From positions 1,178,001 through 1,242,000 of the forward strand of contig JASFXZ010000039.1 of the NCBI GenBank assembly GCA_032209605.1: a stretch of 64,000 bases of DNA, given 5' to 3'. A model generated the notes under the pieces. That model did no database searches. It saw nothing but the letters and a program-made list of their open reading frames with translations, and had not been told where the DNA came from. A program made the position numbers and the translations under genes. This DNA comes from Mactromeris polynyma (taxonomy: Eukaryota > Mollusca > Bivalvia > Venerida > Mactridae). Below, piece after piece: positions 37,955 to 49,577 of the stretch. Every line of letters starts with the position of its first letter. Within the stretch, counting starts at the first letter, position 1.

Positions 37955-38715
37955 ATAGGTGTAAGGCAGGGTGAAAATGTATCCCCTCTTCTTTTTTCGA
38001 TTTATTTAAATGATCTACATACTTTTTTGGCCATAATGAAGTTAACGGGATTGAATATTAAAAACATGATTTAGATAATCGATTGATAGAATTTGTTTTT
38101 TTATATTATTATATGCAGATGATACGGTTATATTCTCTGATTCTGCCTTAGACTTGCAAAAAGCCTTACATACTTATGAAAATTACTGTCGAATTTGGAA
38201 ACTTACTGTGAATACATCCAAATCAAAATATGGAAATCACGCTGTTCTAGAAAAGGTTCAATTAAAGTTTCTAAAACATTTACTGAGGTTAAAAGCAAGC
38301 ACTCCAAATTACATGGTCTATGGCGAAACCGGTGTACAACCACTTCAAATCGAAATCGAAACAAGAATTATTTCATACTGGTCAAAATTAGTTATTCCAG
38401 GCACTCCAAAACTTTGTGTATCACTTTACAATATTGCATTAAGTAATTTCACTCACTCAAACAATGTAAACATATTTAAATGACTTAGATATATGGAGTC
38501 GAATTTGATTTGAGAAAATGTTGTTTATGTGAAAAAAGTGTATTGGTGACGAATTTCACTATTTACTCGAATGTGATCACTTCAACGATTCAAAATACAT
38601 CCCCAAAACCTTTTATCGTCACCCTAACATATTTTAATTATTACTCATGGGCCAAGACTTTAATTACATAATAAAAATTAGGAGACTGTGTGCGCTCATT
38701 AAATAATTTTTTTAA
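37955..38715 (+). pseudogene. Second, decayed non-LTR reverse transcriptase fragment
   Basis: Reads in pieces: GVRQGENVSPLLFSIYLNDL near 37955, catalytic YADDTVIF at 38112, then KALHTYENYCRIWKLTVNTS. After a jump come LEKVQLKFLKHLL, STPNYMVYGETGVQPLQIEI and a Cys/His block (CCLCEKSV, then GDEFHYLLECDHF in another frame). The palm motif differs from the element at 25346, so this is another LINE clade. Frameshifts and an internal deletion make it dead. Confidence 0.8.
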
Positions 38716-39077
38716 ATGCCAGACTTAAAACATCCGAAAATAACATAGTTTTCTTGTTTACATATTTTAAACAAAATTAGTATATAATACCTTATCCCGC
38801 AATAGTTGTTTATCATATATGTATTCGACAATTGTATTTCTTGTGCTTGATGCATTGATTTTCTAATTGTAATTGCCTCTTTACCATTGTATTAGTATTT
38901 GGTATATTATGTACTCATGTTGACATGTTTTTTCATGGAGGCTTTTACGTACCTCACGGGGAAAATGGCTATGACATATGTGCCAGATAGCACATGTTGT
39001 AAACGCTCTATATTTGCTTTATCTTTAGAATTCGTAATATTTTATTACATGGGCAATATCACTCTCAAAGTCAGTCG

Positions 39078-39374
39078 TAGCGGATCCGTGGTCCAGTGGT
39101 AAAACGCTGGACTTGTAATCCAGGGATCGCTGGTTCGATTCCCCGCTCCATCACTGACCGTACTAACAGTCTTTCGGACGAGACTTTAAAAACAGAGGTC
39201 CCGTGTATGATGCTTTACATCGAGCACGTAAAAGAACCAGGGGTGCTTCTGGAACTGGGGCATCTTCTGTATCATACACTATCCTCCAAAAATCTAATAT
39301 GACTAACATTCTTCTGGAGGCGTCACCCATATGGGAAACCGGTGGCGACGATAAATAAACGCAAATACAAAAAT
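39078..39374 (+). mobile_element. V-SINE-like tRNA-derived SINE with 13-bp target duplication
   Basis: tRNA-like head with A box (GTGGTCCAGTGG), anticodon stem CTGGA, loop CTTGTAA, TCCAG, and B box GGTTCGATTCC. Then comes the core CTTTCGGACGAGACTTTAAA, GAGGTCCCGTGTATGATG and GTAAAAGAACC, resembling the V-SINE core known across vertebrates and molluscs. The element ends in an A-rich tail. TCAAAGTCAGTCG flanks both sides (39065-39077 and 39375-39387), exactly identical. The acceptor and T stems do not pair, so it is not a functional tRNA gene. Confidence 0.8.
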
Positions 39375-39624
39375 TCAAAGTCAGTCGGCATGTTGTTTAC
39401 CAACACACCAGCCGGTGCGTTATAAAAAATATTAGCGTTATTTTTCATTTTTGTCAATATTTTTACTTTTCAACATTTAACATCTTATTTAATTGATATA
39501 AAACTACCATTATATGAAAATGTCGAATTAAATATCTATAATGAAAAAATAAATTTCGTCAGTGAATATTTCCGATATCTTTAAGGGGAGATCACTACGT
39601 AGGAGATGGACGGTTACCGTAACG

Positions 39625-39629
39625 ATTGG
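39625..39629 (-). promoter_or_regulatory. Inverted CCAAT box upstream of NDUFA5
   Basis: ATTGG (CCAAT on the other strand) 74 bp before the start codon, within AACGATTGGTTA. This is a usual NF-Y position for housekeeping promoters. The transcription start is not known. Confidence 0.35.
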
Positions 39630-39702
39630 TTATATTTTAGCCCAAACCGTTAAGCAACAGCTAGAAGACGTCCTTGGGTTAGAGAACGTCTGAATTGTGC
39701 AA

Positions 39703-42700
39703 ATGGCTGGAGCTGCACGTAGAGTTGTGAGTTTTCCTTCGTTGTCTAGTTATTTTTTGCATGACTAAGTCAACATTTATTTATCACTGTGCGTCTCCAT
39801 TCAGATTTACCGTTTTTTGTAGTGGTATAAAATTTCGGACGGCATGCCATTTCGGATAATCTTATTTTTCTACTTAAATTTGGCTTTAAGCTTAAGTTCT
39901 GTGTGAACGATTCAGTTTTTGTCAGCTTTGTTCGGTATGTCTATGAATTTATAGATATTTTATTAGGTTACAAAGAGCTTTGATTGGAAAGAAAATAAGA
40001 TAGACATGAGTGATCACTCATTCACAGTTAGCCTGTTCGCCTGTCATTTCCACCTTTATGATGCATGTGTGCTTGGGCATTGTATTATTTATCTTAAATT
40101 GATATCAGGCCTATTTATACAGTTTTAAACTATAAAATTGTTGACAAATAGCGAAAAAACATCTATAATAGTATAAGCAGATGTCGATCTTGACATGTAC
40201 TTACTCAAGTTACTGAAGTTACTCTGAATCTTGAATACGCATCATTGTCAATTCGATCCTCTATTAGGCTACTTACAGGGTCATTTAGCTGCCTTGTCTT
40301 AATTAAGTCACTTTTGTCCTTGCTATCCAGTCTCTGTCGTTCACACCCTAATTTCTCCTATTGGCATATAGATGCAGACCTACCATCATTCCGAGTTCAG
40401 TTTGGAATTAACAATGGTCATAAAACAACTACAAATGACATGAAAAAATAAGTTGACACAAAGACAAATGTGCTTAATAAGACTCATTTTTTTGTTGTCA
40501 TGTCACTGATATAATCATATATGTAGTAAGTTTTCCTTTATCAAACTAAACTAGTGGTTGAATATTCCATTCATTGTGTGGAACATATTGCTAGGATCCA
40601 AATGACAAAATTGGTCGAATTGACAAGACTTAAGGATATTTTTTAATTGTTTCTCATAATATACACAACACTTCCCAGTTCATATTAAAAGAGATAAAAG
40701 TACTAAGGTAGAAACTAGAATCGTCAAGAGTGCATTAATGCAATGACAGTAAAAGAGTAGAAATAGAAAGAGTTGACCAAGTTACTGATGCCCCTCCGAA
40801 ATATCGTGCAACATCGAGCAGGAAATGCTACATAAAAAGTTTGTTGCCACCCCAAAAGAAAGAGGAGAGAAAAATACATATCCTTACATAATGTTCTCAT
40901 TTCAGTAAAATGTAATGTTCAGATGAGTTTGTGTATTTATTGAGTCTTTCTGTGTTGCTTTGATTGTTGTTTGTACAATAAATAGCTGTTTATTAATTCA
41001 ATGAAAGAGTTAATGAACAGACACTGATTGGTTACATTAGTTGTAATATTCTGATTCAAATTTCTTGTCTGCCTGTCCATAAATGGTACTTTCCTCATTT
41101 CAGGTGTCTGGTCTGACAGGCTTGAAGGCAATTGAAGATCCACAGGGGGTAAGAATGTGTTATACAGTTGCACTTTTTCTACTAAAGATTTGTTATGAAC
41201 TATTGTGATATGATGGTGATGTATTGTTGTGAGTAGTCAGTATCGATATATATACATACATGTAAGAATTTAAGATATGGAAACCCTGCAAAAATGCCCA
41301 AAATGCATTTTCTTCTGGAGACTTTGCCCCTTGGTACCCTACTGGTCATTGCTAACTGCCCCATTTGGACTTTAAGCAGCCCCCAAACCCCTCACATTGA
41401 AAAAATAATATTTTCAGCTGTTTGGTCGGTCACACTCCTGATATATGGAGTATTATATTGGGAAGCCGTTGTCCATCATTATTTATAAGCGTTCATATCG
41501 TCACAGAATCAGTTCAGTTTAACCAGCTATGCTTTCCATCAGTTTTGTAATAAGTAATTAATCACTCTCAGTGACCGTCTTCCTGGGTATTTAACCCAGT
41601 GTTTTTTCTCCAATTTAAGGGGGAAATGGTGGTGGGGCCCATTGAAAGGGGAAAATAGTATTTTATGGGAAATAAAGGGAAAATAATTTACACAACAGTT
41701 TTCATTTCTGTTTCCAAACCTTGTATAATTAGCTTTAACTGGTACAAACATGTAAATTGTATATTACAGATATGATATGATACGTGTATGTGATATTACT
41801 GGTCATTTCTCATGGTTTTCTAAAAATATCAACAATGCTGTGAGAGGGGAAATTTGACGCAGAATAGGCGAAAATATCTTCTTTTCATGGGGAGGAATGG
41901 CACCCAATATCAGCCTTAAATATGCCTGTAAAAGCACTGGTCATATCTTGTGATTTATTCAGGGATTTGAAGACAAAGGAACCATGTCAGGTTTCTAGTC
42001 CAGGTTCTTTGGATCAAAAGTTTTACCCCTGGAGCACCATGCCACATTGTATGAAATAGGTCATTGATAAAACATTATAGACATTGTATTTCCATTATTG
42101 CAGAAACTAATTCACTTGTACACTCATACTTTGCGTGTGCTAGAGAAGATGCCAAAAGATGCGGGTTACAGAATTAATACAGCAGCTATTGTAAAGAACA
42201 GATTACAGATAGTACAATCGGTATGTTACATTAAATGTAATTATTAGCTTTACTACTAACTAATTGCTCATTTGTTCATTTTCTTTATGATTATATAAAA
42301 CATATCTGTATCAGCTGTGTTGCTTAGTCAAACTGTGAGACTATATTATTGTATTATTTTAAGGCTGCAGAATTACCTTGTGATGTATGATAAATGTATT
42401 TACCGGTACACTTAAAATATTTTCTATTTACGTAAAGTAGACCTGTTGTGAACAGGTCCAACACTCACGAGTCCTTGACTATCATTATATATAAGGTTGA
42501 AATAACAAATTTGTGAGGAGTGAAATGCTCCCTTCAGTAACCTGACCAATTTATCTGGTTCTATCCCAGCCATTGAGAAAATTTCTGTGTAAGAACATGT
42601 GTATATTTTTAACAGGTAACGCATAACATTTCTGGCCGGTTAAATCAAAGTCATAACAAAGAAAGAATGTATTCCACAGTGAAGTGGTACAAGCACAGGT

Positions 42701-43376
42701 TATGTTGTTCCAACCGTTGTCAGATATCACTATTTAAGCACTGCAAACCTTTACCATCCTGGTTTTCTGTTGTACTCAAAAATACCTGCTGAATTTGTAT
42801 TGTACACTTAACGTCTTTAGAAACGTTTCAAGTCCACATGCCTTTGTTGTTTAAACAGCTTATGTTCAGACATTCTATTTGTACGCCAGGTACACATGTT
42901 AAATAACCACTTGCTAAACTGTTAAAGCATATTCCACACTATTAACTTAAAAATTGTCTTTCATATATTAATAACTTAATTGGCAGGAGTTCTCTCCCTT
43001 TCTATATCCCTTCTATTGTATATTCTGTATTTACCTCTTAGTCTTATGTAATTATGTCATGATTTGAGTTACTAATGTGTTCGTGGAGTTGATGACTATG
43101 AGTAAACACAATTAGTATCAGGGTGTCAATCATAATTATTGATACAAGTATGTCAGTCTATTAGGTTTTATTGGATTTAGAAACATTGCTTGGTTTTGTT
43201 TCCAGGAAAAAAGCACAACAGCAGTGGAAGTAAAAATGAATTGTGGATTTATCGAAGAACTTGTACGACAAGCCGAGAGAGAACTTCATCTCGCCAGAAA
43301 CATGCTTCAGTATAAGCCTTGGGAACCCTTGATAGCAGAGGCTCCTAAGCGACAATTTCAGTGGCCGCCGGTTTAA
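39703..43376 (+). CDS. NDUFA5: NADH dehydrogenase (ubiquinone) 1 alpha subcomplex subunit 5
   Basis: Accessory subunit (B13 type) of mitochondrial respiratory complex I, in the peripheral arm facing the matrix. Exons 39703-39726, 41104-41148, 42104-42220 and 43206-43376 all end in phase 0 and give 357 nt, 118 residues; animal orthologues are about 116. Conserved features: the short MAGAARR start, LIHLYTHTLRVLEKMPKDAG (residues 24-43), then QAERELHLARNML and the WEPL---------QWPP tail. The start is the only ATG in the first exon, followed directly by a GTGAGT donor. Introns carry AT-rich sequence and a G-rich repeat near 41600-41900. It is convergent with TMEM187. AATAAA at 43405-43410. Confidence 0.93.
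41590..41900. repeat. G-rich unclassified repeat in NDUFA5 intron 2
   Basis: Contains GGGGGAAATGGTGGTGGGG, GAAAGGGGAAAATAG and GAGAGGGGAAATTTGACGC, unlike its AT-rich surroundings. It looks like an interspersed repeat, but no second copy or termini were found in the window. Confidence 0.3.
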
Positions 43377-43404
43377 ATATTCTGTTTTGTAGAATTAGTT
43401 AACA

Positions 43405-43410
43405 AATAAA
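43405..43410 (+). terminator. Poly(A) signal of NDUFA5
   Basis: AATAAA 29 nt after the stop codon, the nearest hexamer; the 3' UTR would be very short. Confidence 0.65.
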
Positions 43411-43724
43411 ATTGTATGTTATGTGTGATTATTTGAAATTGGCAGGAAGAAGGCAACGTAAGTTCAACATTATTTTGCTAAAGGCTGTGCCGAGTGGCTG
43501 GCTTTTTCGTGACTCTATTTTATTGAAGCCAATTCATAATTTGTGTGTAATGAGACATAACAAAAAAGCATTTCTTCTGTAATCTTGTTATGCATGTACA
43601 ATGAACTATTCATTGTATTGAAAATTAGATAACATCAGATTGTATTAAATTGAAAAAAGGAGTCTGTGTTTATTTTTCAATATGACGTTTACATTTACAA
43701 ACATTTTCTGTGTTCTTACAAATA

Positions 43725-43942
43725 CACCCACTCAGTTATCTTAGTTGGTAGAGCTCTCAGCCACTAATCTAGAGGATGTGTGTCCATAACCCAAATCCAA
43801 ACCCAGACGATGCAATTGTTCTTCAATGACAATTTGACTGAAAATAATGCATCCAAAGTCATTTGTCAAGTTGTCGGTTGCTTGCAGAGGAGCGTAATAA
43901 TACTGGTTGGAAACCCTGGATGCACTGGCAAGGTCAACTGAC
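43725..43942 (+). mobile_element. tRNA-derived SINE, family S1, diverged copy
   Basis: CTTAGTTGGTAGAGCTCTCA (A box), a degenerate B box (TCCATAACCC), and an end CACTGGCAAGGTCAACTGAC matching the end of the 19692-19905 copy. Length 218 against 214 bp. Confidence 0.6.
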
Positions 43943-45607
43943 AGCTATAGATAATAGCTAAAATATATTCGAGAAACAGTTTAGAGCCGGAAACAAACAA
44001 ATCGTAACAAATGAGTACACTAAACGACTCCTTATATACATCATGGGTAGTCGGCATGTGTTGAGTCGGACGAGTTCTCTCAAATTGAAAATATCATTTA
44101 AACACCTGCATACATTGACTTGGTCTAATGCTTTGGTAAAAATATTGATATCTAACATTAATTGGCTAGTGTTGAAAACTGGAAAGAAATGATTTAAATC
44201 GAGAAAAGGGTGCATGAAAAGATGAGTCAGTATTCAAAAGACTAAAAACAAACTCATATAATTTATATTCTTTTTATTCACAACGCGTACAGTACCAAAC
44301 ATATAAAAACATATAAAATTTGTAACAAATAATAACTGCTATCGAAAACCCATAAATAAAGTATTTCATAAACAAAATCTGCGAAGACAACACTAATTGA
44401 ATTCAAATTGGAGCAATAAATACAGTCCACACTCGATAAAACGACCATGTTTGTTCTCTGGTTTGAAAATGTTATATTGAATTTGGTCAATGACTGAATT
44501 AAAGATCAATGTTATTAGTAAAGATTGAATGATTTTAAGCGACAGTTGTCTGTGATTAAATCACTTAATTAAATGCGAGGTTTTCTGAATTAACAACTAC
44601 CCTTAAACATAAATCGCTATTTTCTAATCAAATTATGAATTGTGTGCCTCAGCTGAGGAATCATGAGACAGGGCAGTTCAGATTGATGTACAATTTACAG
44701 AATTGTGTAAGGGAGTTTAACTTGGGTGAAAACTTGACTCAATAAATAAATAACACAGGTTTTACAAATTACTGGTATATACAATAGTAACACCCTGCAG
44801 ATACATACAAAAGACTGTCACATGATTAAATGAGGTCATAATAAACTGTCTGTCGGAAGGGGAAGAATTGTTAACTTTTCTAATTTTCTATAATTGGTTT
44901 TTCTATGTCTCTGTTGAACTTTATAGGTTTGCTTTTTTTCTCTCATTTATTTAAGAAAATAATGTTTGGGCAGAATTAAAAAGAGGTGGTGTGCATAGAT
45001 GATAATGCAGCGTGTATTGCAGCACAACTAGAAATAATTAAACACAGGGCCCTGTAACAATAAGCATTGGGTCCAAAGAGACTACCTAGGCCCAATACTT
45101 TATAACCTTATTGTTACAAATTCCTATCAAAGTGACTTGATAAACAACACAAAAAGCATTATTTACAGTCAATAGTTGATTATTCACAGGTTCAAGAAGA
45201 AGTGAAAGTAAACAAAATGGTATGTATTGCTATGGTAAACAAATCCATATCACTAAGGACTTGCATTCATATACTAACTTATATTCTTTGAAATATACTC
45301 TTGTCTGTTATAGACCTAAGTTGTAGAATATTACCGGTACTACTGTAGCATTAGCTTAACAAATTAGAGCATCTTGATGGGGTTTGGACTATGAAGAAAT
45401 ATATGAATTGCAGTTACCCATACTAGTATCAGCTAAGGAACCTCGAGGAATTTTGCTTTTCAGTTTTTATGGTCCTGTGTTAGCTGTGTATATAAATATT
45501 CTGACTTAATTCCAGAATTGGTGAAATATTGCACTTTCCCTTATTGAGTATTGACTTGGAATGTTTGAAGATAGCTTCAAGTAAATCCAAGAATTTATAA
45601 GTAGATA
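43943..45607. other. Convergent intergenic region NDUFA5-TMEM187
   Basis: AT-rich, no recognisable exon. A GGGCCCTG/CTAGGCCC-like inverted block occurs around 45048-45090 (GTAACAATAAGCATTGGG and CCCAATACTTTATAACCTTA), a weak foldback. Otherwise nothing is seen. Confidence 0.45.
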
Positions 45608-45613
45608 TTTATT
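45608..45613 (-). terminator. Poly(A) signal of TMEM187
   Basis: AATAAA on the minus strand 22 nt beyond the stop at 45635. Confidence 0.6.
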
Positions 45614-45634
45614 ATATGTCTTAAAAATTCAAAG

Positions 45635-46453
45635 TCACTCTTTCTTTTTCTTGCTGTCAATAATAGAAGCTGTCACAATTGAAAAGAAGAATTGGTTGGT
45701 GTAATGAATTTGCAACACATCAAATATTTTTGAAATGAAATGTCCAGATATATATCTAAATATGTTGTGAATTTTAACTAACTCGAAATCAAGCACCTTT
45801 AAAACTACAAAACCGCAGCAGCATATAAGGGCAGATATGAAATACTTGCCACATTTAGCCTGTGGCACTTTTAACCAAGCATAGATCCCACCAATCATAG
45901 CAAAACATATATGAATAGCTAAACAAATCTCAAAGCCCAATTCAGAGTACAAGACAGAAATGTAACTACTAATTGATAAAGTCATGAATATTATAACTCG
46001 CACTGTACTCCATCCGCTGCTAATGACTGTACCCCACAAAAACACCCACATGAAGAAAGGTAAGGTATACCACTGGTCTAGAACACCAAACTCATGTAAT
46101 TGAGTCAGTATTCTTATAGCCTGTACAGGGCCATAGCAGCAACTTGCCACATTGAAAACATACAACATTTTTGCATCTGAAATCTTTATCTTCTTGTTGT
46201 CGAGGGCAACAGTTGTTATTGCGCACCAAGCAGCCCCGACTATAACATATCCGATGTTGACTATAGTGTTAAATGGCATTTTGATCCACTTTGGCAAAAA
46301 TATTTTCAAACTTTCATGAACAGTCTCTGCATAATGTTCATCTCCATTTTCAACTTTTGCTTCCCTGAAATATCCCTGGTACACAATATATGACATAGCC
46401 AAGGTAACACCAAATACAGCCACCATAGAACAGAACATAACTTTCGGCATCAT
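45635..46453 (-). CDS. TMEM187: Transmembrane protein 187
   Basis: Multi-pass membrane protein of unknown biochemical function, 272 residues in one exon (human about 261, also a single coding exon). Family motifs in order: EHYAE, MPFN followed by VN--Y, CYGPVQ, LDQWYTLP, GFE, GFVVLK, GHF-SK--DVLQ-H. Six to seven hydrophobic segments, from about residue 6 to 220. A TTTTCAG acceptor at 46483-46489 on the minus strand, about 28 nt upstream of the ATG, indicates a spliced non-coding 5' exon further upstream. Two Met codons open the frame; the first was taken. It sits divergently beside HCFC1, as in vertebrates, which supports orthology. The lysine-rich C-terminus is short. Confidence 0.9.
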   Translation of the reverse strand: MMPKVMFCSMVAVFGVTLAMSYIVYQGYFREAKVENGDEHYAETVHESLKIFLPKWIKMPFNTIVNIGYVIVGAAWCAITTVALDNKKIKISDAKMLYVFNVASCCYGPVQAIRILTQLHEFGVLDQWYTLPFFMWVFLWGTVISSGWSTVRVIIFMTLSISSYISVLYSELGFEICLAIHICFAMIGGIYAWLKVPQAKCGKYFISALICCCGFVVLKVLDFELVKIHNIFRYISGHFISKIFDVLQIHYTNQFFFSIVTASIIDSKKKKE

Positions 46454-46508
46454 CTTTGTTGCAATCCTTTAGTTCTAAACACCTGAAAACAAATTATAAA
46501 TGATTCAA

Positions 46509-46672
46509 GGGAGGCACAATGGTCAAGAGATAGAGCACCTGTAGGCTGATCCGAATGTCGTCAGTTCGTGCCCTGCGATGTGTCGAGTTTGATCACAAAC
46601 TTCACAATCTCTTAGTTTGGCACTTCGGATCAGGAGTCGGGCGCTCCAACCCTCGACCACTGTGCCTCCTTA
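46509..46672. repeat. Foldback repeat with tRNA-like arms
   Basis: GGGAGGCACAATGGTC at the left and GACCACTGTGCCTCC at the right form inverted arms. GCTGATCCGAA/TTCGGATCAG is a second inner pair. Each arm read inward resembles a tRNA D-arm/anticodon region (GTGGTCGAGGGTTGGAGC on the minus strand). About 164 bp; a SINE pair in inverted orientation or a foldback MITE. Confidence 0.55.
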
Positions 46673-47229
46673 CAATATGACTTAACTTACGAAGGTATAA
46701 GTTGACCAACAGGCGTCATCTGCAGTCTATTAAGAAATGTTAAACATTACTGGGATATTTTGATATGTTTACACTGTTCATAATTGAGCCACACAATACA
46801 GGGAAATCTTACTTTTAACCAGATTAACTCTATTAATAATTGTTTGTATGACTTGATATGACTTGATTTACTGAAGGTATGAGTCGATCAACTGGTATTA
46901 GCTGCTGCATTGTAAGTATGTAAGTAAATATTTTATTATAGTGACATGTGTATAAACATCTCAGTATAAACATCAATACAAAAAGTATACAAACACCCGG
47001 CCCAATGGGCCTATAAGTCACCTTATAAATATAGTATCTTAATACATGCTGGAAATGTTTAGAGGTAAAAATGATAAAAAAGTGTCTCGTTGATGGATAG
47101 TTTGATTAGTGCCATATTGGAAACAGTAAAAGTAACAACAGGTTGTTTGTTAACTGTAGGTAATGAAAGAGCTCATCTCCTGTATAACAATAGAAGTCCA
47201 CAATTTTGTCATACTGATCATTCCAATTA

Positions 47230-47930
47230 ATATGACATTGACCCTTCACCCTGTGACCCAAAATCATTCAAAGATGAATGTGTGGACTAAGTTTGAGGAT
47301 AATAGGTCAAGGGGTTCTCGATTTATTAACCGGAAAAGGCTTAAATACAATTGACCCCTGTGACCTTGACCTTCGACCCCCGTGACCCCAAAATCTTTAG
47401 GGTTCCTCTGCTACCAAAGATGAATGTGTGGACTAAGTTTGAGAATGATAGGTCAAGGGGTTCTCGATTTATTAACCGGAAAAGGCTTAAATACAATTGA
47501 CCCCTGTGACCTTGACCTTCGACCCCCGTGACCCCAAAATCTTTAGGGTTCCTCTGCTACCAAAGATGAATGTGTGGACTAAGTTTGAGAATGAAAGGTT
47601 AAGGGGTTCTTGAGTTATTGACCGGAAACTGTTTGTATATAATTGACCCCTGTGACCTTGACCTTTGAGCCCGTGACCCCAAAATCAATAGGGTTCCTCT
47701 GCTTCCCAAGATGAATGCATGGACCTAGTTTGCGGATGAAAGGTCAAGGGGTCCTCGAGTAATTGATCGGAAACGGTTGTGAACAATTGAACCGCTGTGA
47801 CCTTGACCTTTGAGCACGTGATCCCAAAATAAATAGAGTTTCTCTGCTACCCAAGATGAATGTGTGGACCAAGTTTGAGGATGATAGGTCAAGGGGTTCC
47901 TGAGTTATTGATCAGAAACGAAAAGGTTAC
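47230..47930 (+). repeat. Tandem array, ~145-bp unit, five copies
   Basis: CCAAAATC anchors fall at about 47257, 47386, 47532, 47677 and 47822, so units are about 130, 146, 145 and 145 bp. Each full unit carries TGTGACCTTGACCTT, GTGACCCCAAAATC, AAGATGAATGTGTGGACTAA and AGGTCAAGGGGTTC. Units 2 and 3 are almost identical; the outer ones have diverged. The array is followed by an ACGG-rich stretch (47934-47965) and a hairpin-like end GGGGGCAT. No protein is encoded. Confidence 0.85.
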
Positions 47931-48430
47931 GGACCGACCGACAGACGGACGGACGGACCGACTACCGACATGTGCAAACCAATATGCCCTCTCTTCTTCG
48001 AAGGGGGCATAACAATAATAACTCTTATTAAAACGGTTTAAAAATGTAGGTACGAGTTAACTAAGGTACGTGTTGACTGAGGTACGAGTTGACCAAAAAA
48101 AACGGGGACGAGTTGACCAAGGGACAAGTTGACTAGAAACCCTATAATAAACATATATCATTTGGTTGTGATAATTATTTTCTTACGATAAATGAGAACA
48201 ATGTCTATGGCACGTCTACACAATCGGTAAAGGTTCTTTAATCACTCACTTATGATTAAGTAACTCAGTTAACGCATCGATGTTTTCGTTGATAGTAGAT
48301 CAATGTAGCCATCAAGGAATATGTTCCTTCACATTTGACCAACTGAATATAACATTACCTCAATTTAAGCGCTCATTGAAATACGTCTGTTAATTTTAAA
48401 AGCTTATCAATACACGCGTGTGAGTCAACA

Positions 48431-48515
48431 AATCGAGGGTTCAATCAGTGCATCACTATACTAACTCCTATATAAATAAATAGGAGTTAGGACAGTCTTG
48501 CGCTGAACCCTCGAA
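48431..48515. repeat. Nested inverted repeat
   Basis: Outer arms TCGAGGGTTCA and TGAACCCTCGA, inner arms CTAACTCCTAT and ATAGGAGTTAG around ATAAATAA. A compact hairpin, possibly a small foldback element. Confidence 0.7.
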
Positions 48516-48689
48516 ATAAAGAAATGTATCATCATCGTCCGGTCCATTGGTACATGAAACAAACTATTATACTGTTCTATATATATGGCATATAAAGATA
48601 AAAGATAAACGTCGCATATGATCAACAAGCAATATATATATGAGCTACAAAGCTCGTGTGGGACCAACAAGGTATCCACTAACAGATAC

Positions 48690-48869
48690 ATGTACTTAAT
48701 TACCTGGGCTTATTTATCTCCTGATACTACGTATACCCTTTATAAACCGAGTGCCTAGCAATGGAGCTACCAGTACCATTTTCACGTCTTTGGTATGACG
48801 CGGCAGGGATCGAACCCACGACATCCCGCACTCAAAGCAGACACTTACCAACTGAGCTAATGAGGCGGT
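48690..48869 (-). mobile_element. tRNA-derived SINE, second family
   Basis: On the minus strand: head CCTCATTAGCTCAGTTGGTA (A box), an anticodon-like loop TTTGAGT between CTGC and GCGG, GTGGGTTCGATCC (B box), then a body AAAATGGTACTGGTAGCTCC and GCTAGGCACTC. The short variable region and the attached body rule out a real tRNA gene. Confidence 0.7.
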
Positions 48870-49469
48870 CATTAAAATAGTTTGTTTCAAGTACCTGTGG
48901 CCCAGTCATAAAATTCTTTTAAATGATGCTAAAATCATGGTCTCCAATTGAAAATTTTAGCAAGATCTAGCATTCACAGAATGGTTTACCAACATAATTA
49001 CTATGAATGATATATTGCTTTAAATTGCTTAAATTCGTGTTTTACGCAATATTAATAACTGGATGGAAGCTTAAGTTTATTGAAACTCTCTTCGCAATAT
49101 CACGGACATGTGGTATATATGTACGTGACAATATATAATGAATTAAATTATTTTGGCGTTTTACAATAGTACGTGGTTTATTATTAGCCAAAATCTCCGG
49201 ATATCCATATCATAGATCTTTATCTGGTTAAATAAGTTAATTGAATCATTTTTTTAGCATTGATTTTCTACTTGTATTGTCTATTACTGTTATCTGTAAA
49301 CATGCTCTGTCTCGGTCATTTCAATTTATATGAAAGATTAAATTGTTACAAGAGACTCCACATTCACAAGACAATGCCTCACCACACAGATCCCAGGGAA
49401 TCAACAACCTATAGCCTCAATCTTGCTGTTTACCAATATCTAACGAAAATCATGGCTTGCGCACCTGTC

Positions 49470-49577
49470 TATGCGTGTTTGGCCTTGCACCTCCTCAGTA
49501 CCTCATGTTATGTGGACTGTTGTTTTCCCCGGAGTCTGTGTGTGGATGCACTGTCTAAAGAATGTGGCGTTCCCTGT
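49470..49577 (+). repeat. Long copy of the recurrent repeat (copy 4)
   Basis: Contains CCTTGCACCTCCTCAGTACC, GACTGTTGTTTTCC, GTCTGTGTG and ATGTGGCGTTCCCTGT. The same series recurs in 50190-50300. Confidence 0.7.

Noticed and set aside
39083..39152. tRNA-Thr (TGT)-like cloverleaf
   Set aside because: The anticodon arm is perfect, but the acceptor and T stems do not pair, and the sequence is fused to a SINE body within an exact target duplication. It is a SINE head.
44278..44490. Hydrophobic 70-residue frame on the minus strand
   Set aside because: AT-rich chance frame; no similarity recognised and no gene context.
48790..48869. tRNA-Ser (TGA)-like gene on the minus strand
   Set aside because: It lacks the long variable arm of tRNA-Ser and continues into a SINE body.
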